From NCBI GenBank assembly GCA_022818135.1, contig JAFMSR010000002.1, positions 53,307,594 through 53,371,593 on the forward strand: 64,000 nt of DNA, in the 5' to 3' direction. The DNA comes from Saxidomus purpurata. Taxonomy: Eukaryota > Mollusca > Bivalvia > Venerida > Veneridae. Shown here in pieces: positions 57,758 through 64,000 of this stretch. The first letter of the stretch is position 1, and the number at the start of each line of letters is the position of its first letter. The notes beneath the pieces were generated by a model. That model was given only the letters and a program-made list of their open reading frames with translations. It was not told the origin of the DNA and searched no databases. Both the position numbers and the translations under genes were made by a program.

Positions 57758-60700
57758 ATGGCGTTGTTGTTTCGCCTTGGATTGCTCTTGTTCGCTTTAC
57801 AGGTACGTGTATAACGCTAATGTTCTTACAGAAACATGTTAGATTAGTCCAGTTTGTTTATTTTGTATGGTTTGCTTAATTTTAGTTTCCACTCCTGTAA
57901 CGAGATTTGTTTGTCATCCCGTATAACAATAGTGTTCTATAGATCTAAATCTAAAATACAATAGACTAAGTATGAAACTGAAAAGTCAAACGTTATAAAT
58001 GTACAATGTATATGTTAAATCTACAGTATCTGATCATTTGCTTTTTTCTTGTGTGTAAATTTCTAGAAAAATTGTATTGATTAAAGTCGGTAACTTTTGT
58101 TTTAACCACTTAGTGGTATTCTCCTAAATGAAAAATGTGGATGGGGGACGTTTCTTTAGAAGACTTCATCTTTGATTTAGAGAATTTGATAATACTGGTG
58201 AGTGCTGATTTATTACAGTAAATGTAGGATAATGTGAAAGTGACGTAATAGATAATGTCCGATGAGTTTACATGATACTCGTAATACAATGTAGTGGGTT
58301 CTACTACTTCGTCACTGTCCAGTTAACGTGAACTTACTGTATATTGGTTTGCAGGCGATACGGATACATGGCCAGACACTAAATCCCGATGACAACAAAA
58401 CTATAGAGAAAACGATTGCCGTAAACGACGTCAGTATGCCGTCGGCAACTGCGCATGTAAATATCGATGCAGACGTTGAAGGTGACGCGGGAAACCTTGT
58501 AATTGGAAAAGAAAAAGCTGTCAACTTTAACACTGAGGTAACTGTAACTAACAAACCGGAGAAGGATGTCGTAGAAGTACAATCGTCTGCTGCTTCAGAA
58601 ATTAAAGAAACAGAGAAATCTCGTTCTGACTCTGAAGCAGTCACGGCTACCGATAATCCAGCAGACAACTTTGAGGTCACTGGCGATTCAAAGAGGTCTA
58701 ATGATACCGAAAAGAAAAAGCCAAATGCACATACTTTTGTGATACCAGGTAATTACGTTCAATATTAACTTTAAAGTTGCTCGCTCTCAGTTACCGTTGA
58801 AAAAAACATTTTTTTTTAAAATTGACATACTTACACATGAATATAAACTTAAAGGCTAGAATCTAATTATAAGCAAAAACCTAGGTAGGAATTTGCAGAA
58901 ATCGATTTAAAATGTCGGTTACACGGCACCGCTACACTATATGTTTATTTGATTTCAAAAGCGTTTGCAACGCTTTTGAATTTGGAAGCGTTTATTTGAA
59001 TTTGGAGATTCGTGCGAATTTATCTGGAGCCTTTTTTTTGAATTATGTTTAAATCGTTTTACATACGTTTGAAGAACTTTTTTTCTTACCATATGCGCTT
59101 TAAAGGAGACCAACACGTGGGTTTCATTAAAATTTCTAAGAAAGATATGATATTAGGATGATTGGGGCGCCACTGGAATGCCCAGGAGAGTTTCAACCAG
59201 GGGCGTAGCTAGGGACATAATCGAAGTACTCTCAGATTTCTGTAAGGGGGATGTGGGGGGCGAAGCCCCCGGCGATTTTTTTTTTAAAGTCAATTATACT
59301 GTAAATAATTAGGACGTATAAAACTTATTTATTGCATTTATGAAACACAAGTTTACCATTTGTGATTAAAAATCAACCGATACTGTTAGTATACCCGGGT
59401 GGACGTGTACCCCCCTTAGGCATAAGTTTAACATCATTTTTAGGCCATTTAAATTTTTCATTTTTGAAATTCGAAGTACTCCTGTGAGTATGGGAGTATG
59501 CCTGGCTACGCGCCTGTCAACAATATTGTTGAAACTATCTACGGAGCTTCTCATGTTCCTGTACATGTGCCTTTTCCATGTAACGTTGTCGTTGCAAGTT
59601 TACTGAAAATGTCAGCCCAGCCACAAAAATAAAACGACACAATGCCTGATGCGACAAAATATAGAAATTAACGCTTTTCGTTCTCTCGTCTTGTTGCCTC
59701 CGTTACAACGAAAAGGCGATAACTTTCCGGCGTCGTTTTCCAATGGTACATTAATGTTACTTCGTTCTGCCGCGCTTGGTTGCGCTACATGTTTTCGCTC
59801 TGTTGTATAGACTAGGAACGGCAGTTGTAACATACGTTTGTTACGTTGTGGCGGGGACGACTTCCAAGGAACAGACTATAAAAAGACAACATCTCGCAGG
59901 ACGACGGGACAACACTGGCAGAAATCAACTGCCTTACCCTCTACTATACCATGTAATAAAAAGAAAAAACTTAGCTGCAGGATCATGATTTGTTAAAGAT
60001 GTTATTATAATTCAGTTTCTCTTTGACACACCGATACATATATGAAGGTTAGAACACTAAGATTGCCATTTGACATTTGAACCATTTGTGGCATATAATG
60101 AAATTCAGATGCAGTTGAGGGCTATTCCAACAACATCATGCTTGAGGGTCATGTTTTCGGGATCCGTGATGACGTTTTGTCTATGATACACGCTGCCCTG
60201 TCTTCAGGCGACATCTTCGTTCCAGTAGAACCGCTCGTAGTTCACCCATTGTCAAGTTCATTCGAGGAGATGAGCTACGAAGGGTAAATTTTACAGGTTT
60301 TTGCGGGGGCGTGGTTGCGTTTAACGCATGTTTCAACAATATTTCTGATATTTTCAGGCGGACAGATTTCTTTTACGCCGTTCCCTGGGAAAGTCTAGTG
60401 CTAGAATCATCCGAAAGAATCTGTCAACATTCTCACAGAAAAAGTCAAGTCGGTAGTCGAACCAATGACCTTCCTTTCTTCAGTGAGATGTTTTTCTGGT
60501 TTCAGCGACAAGACCACGCAGATGACTCAAAATATTTACAAAGGCTATTTGCGTTACCATGTTAATCTAAAATGCTCGTTACAACTTGAATCAACAATAT
60601 TAGCAGTGTTACTGTCCTGTTTTTTAGTTAAGATTTCAATTTAAAAGACAGGAAAGTAAATGTCAAGTAATTTATAAATGTACCTCTTGTGTGTAGTCAA

Positions 60701-63326
60701 TATATAGCCGGCTCAAAATCCTTTTGAACGTGTATCTGTCTATAGTTATTGCTATTGGCTTCAGCTATGATTTGGGCCTTAGCTATGGATTCGGCTATGA
60801 TTTGGACTTTAGCTATGGCTTCGGCTATGATTTGGACTTTAGCTATGGCTTTAGATATTAGTTTGATATTGGATATTACATAGGCTATAGGCATGGGGCA
60901 TATAAAGCGTTCTAGATGATTGTTTCCCGAAGAAACGTTATTGGAACGCACTCAAATATTTCAACGTTGTCTTTACGCCCGTTTTAATAGTATTTTAGTT
61001 ACTAGTGCATGTATATGTACACGTATGTGCAGTCGGACAGTCTACCTCACACTTCTTCCTCAGAAGGTCTAGTACTAGGATCCCATCCCCAATAAGACAG
61101 CCAGTTTTCTCCGCACATATAGAGTCAGATCATCTATCGCTGGACTTGAATGCATACCAGTTTATCAGTAGCAGGTTCAAGGTTAACAAATCTGTGACCA
61201 TCCACTCAACCTGAAGCGTGGCACACATAGACCAGAAAATAAGAATTGTTGAAAGTCACAATAATTTGAAATTTTGTAGAGACAAGGTAACCAGTATAAG
61301 GTACGTGGTCAGCTACTATGGAAGGCCGGTTCATACAGAAATTATTACACGGCTTATGAGTTCTCCTAAAGTCACACATCACTTTAAGAAGCAGTTAGAG
61401 GGGAGACACTTGAGGCAATATAAGGAGGCACAGCCTGTCAAAAATAAGGTACGTTATATTTACAATGCAATTTCTTAATTACAAGGCATGGTTGTATAAA
61501 AAGTGTCAGACAAAAGTACAGATTTTGGCGTATTCATATACATGTAACACATTGTACACCGATAAAAACCGAGGAAAGTGTGTGTATATATATGTAATGG
61601 TTAGTTTACTGTTGTTTATGTTTGTGTATGTAGAACTCCAGCTCCTAGGACATTAGCCCCTAAGTTCAATTTCGAACTGGCGGAAATTAGGCCCTTCATT
61701 ATTTTGTTAAGGTGGACTTCAGCGCTTTCTTCAAAGCTTAAAATTAGAAATTAATAATACATGTGTATAAAGAAAAGCTAAACTGAATTTTCTTTGTTAA
61801 AAGTATCTATTTTGCGAATTTGGTATATAAAGTTCATATAATAATAATGGTAAATCTAATATGCATTCAAAAATGACTTGATGAGGGGCGAAGGACTGCC
61901 TTTGCAATATGATGCAGGGTCGGTTTACCGGTTCCCTCCTTCGCAGTGTAGCAATTGTCACGACCCATCGAAAGGAGACAAATTTGAATATTGCACACCA
62001 TAGATTATAATCTGTTAATGTCCATCAATGCAAAATTGAGATAGGGGCTGAAAGGGTCTGCGTATAGTAGAAATAATGAAACAGTAACTATATATCTAGC
62101 CTTACAGACGTTCACAAATATATGATCGCATTGGGCCATTCCGGACGTAGCGTTTTTATATCCATTTTCATTCACTCACATATATATTCCAGAGTTGGCT
62201 ACACCAGCATCTTGCCGTCGTGATTATACCATCGTGTGTTGCTTTTATTTTGATCATCTTTGTTGTTGTCGTTGTTGTCGCACGTAAAAGGTAATAAAAT
62301 AACTTGCTATTGTACACATGGACACTACTTAATAATGTTAAAAAGGGAAGAAAACTCTTTGTCTACATTTGTAATTATGATATTTTATGATTTACACAAA
62401 TATAGAAATATTAGCAGTGAGATAAAATAATCTATATCTCACAGTACCTGCACTCAGTGCCCTGAATCATTGATCTATGATAAATTAGGGGCCTACATGT
62501 ATGTATACAGGCCTACACCTTTCCAAGTAATCTATTTATTAGCGACCAAGAGTTGCGTCTCTGTTTATACTCGCAGATCCGGACAAATGCATGCATTTCA
62601 GTAATTTTGCCCGTGTATCTTTTCTCACTTTTTAGATGACACAAGCACTACTATAGTATTCAAAAAAAAACTAGAAAAAACAACGCATTTAGTATACTAA
62701 GATAAAACTATTTATTTGTTTCCTGTATTATGATAAGATAATTAGAGGAATATTTTAAGGACGAAAATATCAAATACAAATTCTATTAAATTTCCTGAAT
62801 AATTTAGACCTTGTGTGTTTGGCAGGAATTAACCTAATATGTTTCATATGTCAGTAAGGAATATGTTTATTTATTCTATATGATGCGACACCAATAATTA
62901 TATTTTCTGAACAGAGTGCTTCTGACTCCTAACCTGGGGGTCGCGGGTTTGAATCCCGTCGACGTAATTCGACCGAAACTAACTTTCATAGTCCCTTTTT
63001 TCGACGCGAGGACTAGTCAAAACTCTAAGAAACAGTCATTAAGAGCAGTTGATTTGAGTTGAAAGAACTTAATTCTTTAATCGATATAAAATAAATAAAT
63101 TTAAACTAACTAAAATATAGAGAATCAACAGTTATCTGCCTTTAACATTTTCATCATTCTGTTTTCTATTTTTAGGTCTGCAGATCCATCAAAGAACGAA
63201 AAGAAAAGACCTGTCACATCTGGTACAAAGAACGAAAAGAAGTGTCCTCCGCCACCTTACAGCGTTGAAAACCCAGCATACGATTTTGAAACAAACGCTG
63301 TAATGGATGGTTATACCATGCCGTAA
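57758..63326 (+). CDS. Unrecognised type I membrane protein with PPPPY/NPAY tail (7 exons)
   Basis: Exons 57758-57802, 58355-58748, 60109-60283, 60358-60482, 61033-61448, 62193-62290 and 63176-63326 have GT-AG borders and matching phases (0, 1, 0, 1, 0, 2) apart from the exon 3 to 4 join, which is phase 2; total 468 codons. Exon 1 is a signal peptide (MALLFRLGLLLFALQ). Exon 2 is acidic and Thr/Ser-rich with sequons NKT and NDT. Exons 3-5 form a mixed extracellular part (LEGHVFGIRDDVLSMIHAAL; YVVSYYGRPVHTE). Exon 6 encodes the membrane helix (VVIIPSCVAFILIIFVVVVV) and ARK stop-transfer. Exon 7 gives a Lys-rich tail with PPPPY at 442-446 (WW-domain ligand type) and NPAY at 450-453 (PTB/endocytic type). 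A TGA at 61212-61214 (codon 307) interrupts exon 5; the frame is open on both sides. I do not know the family. Confidence 0.72.
58766..59105 (-). mobile_element. MITE copy (TTAAAGCTGCTC family) in intron 2
   Basis: Begins TTTAAAGTTGCTCGCTCTCA and TACCGTTGAA, ends GCGCTTTAAAGG, and contains AAAAGCGTTTGCAACGCTTT. It is an inverted, shorter relative of 45053-45806. Confidence 0.68.
59195..59518. mobile_element. hAT-like MITE in intron 2
   Basis: The left CAGGGGCGTAGCTAGG and right (minus) CAGGCGCGTAGCCAGG ends are flanked by TCAAC on both sides. The interior includes GGGCGAAGCCCCC and repeated CGAAGTACTC blocks. The end sequence is widespread among animal hAT MITEs. Confidence 0.65.
60762..60860 (+). 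repeat. 36-bp minisatellite in intron 4
   Basis: About three copies of GGCTATGATTTGGACTTTAG plus CTATGGCTTC. Confidence 0.7.
62905..63117 (+). mobile_element. tRNA-derived SINE in intron 6
   Basis: B box GGGTTTGAATCCC at 62947 after a degenerate A-box region; a later part GGACTAGTCAAAACTC and AT-rich tail ending TTTAAACTAACTAA, similar to the tail of the SINE at 46150-46360. Confidence 0.6.
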
Positions 63327-63905
63327 AACGTGACGAGTTGTCGTTATAGATTTCAACATAAAAACTGTGATCGAAAACATTTTGAAAAAAGTTACATTGC
63401 AATCAGTCATAAAAGCTTCAGAATTTGTTAGAATAATCAATTGATTTACTGATAGAATAATGATTGTGTTCGATTTACTCTAAACAGTGTTACGCCTTCT
63501 TTTCATAATAATGTCGTTTGTTCACAAAAAAGAGTTATAAGAAAGCCTTTTTTATTTTTTATAAATATCATTGAAGGGAAATACTTCGTTATGCTTATAA
63601 AATGTACATTAATTAACTTTGAAAAACCAAGGTTAGGAAAGTCTTTTCTACAAACAACGGCCGTTTTCGCCGGTAAGACATTTCTTAGTAATTAACAAGC
63701 TACGAGTAGTGACAGCAGCCAAGGTGGTCATGTGTCTTTAAGGACGAATATTATCAATAATTTTAACTATGATCAAAGATCAAAATGTTGTACTCTTATC
63801 ATGGCGAAATAGTGTTTATGTTTTATTCGCTCATTGGACTGGCAGTACGTATATTACACACATTACTGAACATGTTGCAAAATGTTTTTATAAGTCGTTA
63901 AACAA
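63327..63905. other. 3' flank of the membrane-protein gene, no gene seen
   Basis: AT-rich; probably includes the 3' untranslated region of the upstream gene, but no canonical AATAAA is obvious within 300 nt of the stop. Confidence 0.35.
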
Positions 63906-63909
63906 TCAA

Positions 63910-64000
63910 GTGGCTGCGTCACTCGTGAAAATAACTACTTTTGGTGTTCACGAGTGAAATTATCGTGATATTACATCGATACCAACAATTTTTCTGTTTA
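63910..64000 (+). mobile_element. Half of a TTGTTGGTATCG-type MITE at the window end
   Basis: ACTCGTGAAAATAACTACTT, then GGTGTTCACGAGTGAAATTA and CGATACCAACAA, match the right half of the MITE at 45488-45640. The left half was not found; the element may be a solo arm. Confidence 0.55.

Noticed and set aside
58312..58680. Minus-strand Ser/Thr-rich protein
   Set aside because: It is the shadow of exon 2 of the plus-strand membrane-protein gene, which has matching splice phases.

Overview
The window looks like nuclear DNA of a mollusc, most likely a bivalve. The grounds are AT-rich, intron-rich sequence, three short intron-split genes with GT-AG junctions, tRNA-derived SINEs, non-LTR retrotransposons, tandem-repeat elements of about 160 bp of the kind common in bivalves, and a Maverick/Polinton (adintovirus-like) element carrying a BIR domain. 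The species cannot be fixed from the sequence.

Region 1 (727-9066) is a compact 8.3 kb Maverick/adintovirus-like element. It has G-tract terminal inverted repeats with an internal satellite and a near-perfect 6-bp target duplication. Rightward it carries a retrovirus-like integrase with chromodomain, a penton-like minor capsid gene, a basic protein, the major capsid gene, a protease fragment, a BIR (IAP-like) gene and a small Cys/His ORF. Leftward it carries an FtsK/HerA-type packaging ATPase. Two spliceosomal introns, in the major capsid gene and in the ATPase, are readable from the sequence. No DNA polymerase B is present, the protease is cut short beside a poly(T) tract, and most genes carry a stop or a 1-bp frameshift, so this copy is decayed or internally deleted.

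Region 2 (13.9-55 kb) holds three tandem minus-strand paralogues of the BRI3 (brain protein I3) family, at 14002-21430, 39461-44787 and 52925-54941. All share one plan: an untranslated 5' segment behind a splice acceptor, a tiny ATG exon ending in phase 1, a Pro/Gln/Tyr-rich exon ending in phase 0, and a last exon of exactly 129 nt encoding the membrane segment and a CxxC tail. Their introns and spacers are full of transposons: a Helitron-like 166-bp repeat element, a hAT-like element with a perfect 8-bp target duplication and a LINE inside it, a 2.45 kb array of 34-bp repeats, a second LINE inside a snap-back inverted-repeat element, a foldback-like locus with inverted 40-bp arrays, an element with about 480-bp inverted repeats, several MITEs and SINEs.

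Region 3 (57758-63326) is a plus-strand, seven-exon gene for a predicted 467-codon type I membrane protein: signal peptide, acidic and Thr/Ser-rich ectodomain, one membrane helix, and a short tail with a PPPPY and an NPAY motif. I do not recognise its family. One exon contains an in-frame TGA.

The host genes show no shared pathway from the sequence alone. The dominant theme is repeated nesting of mobile elements in introns and spacers of a small gene cluster.
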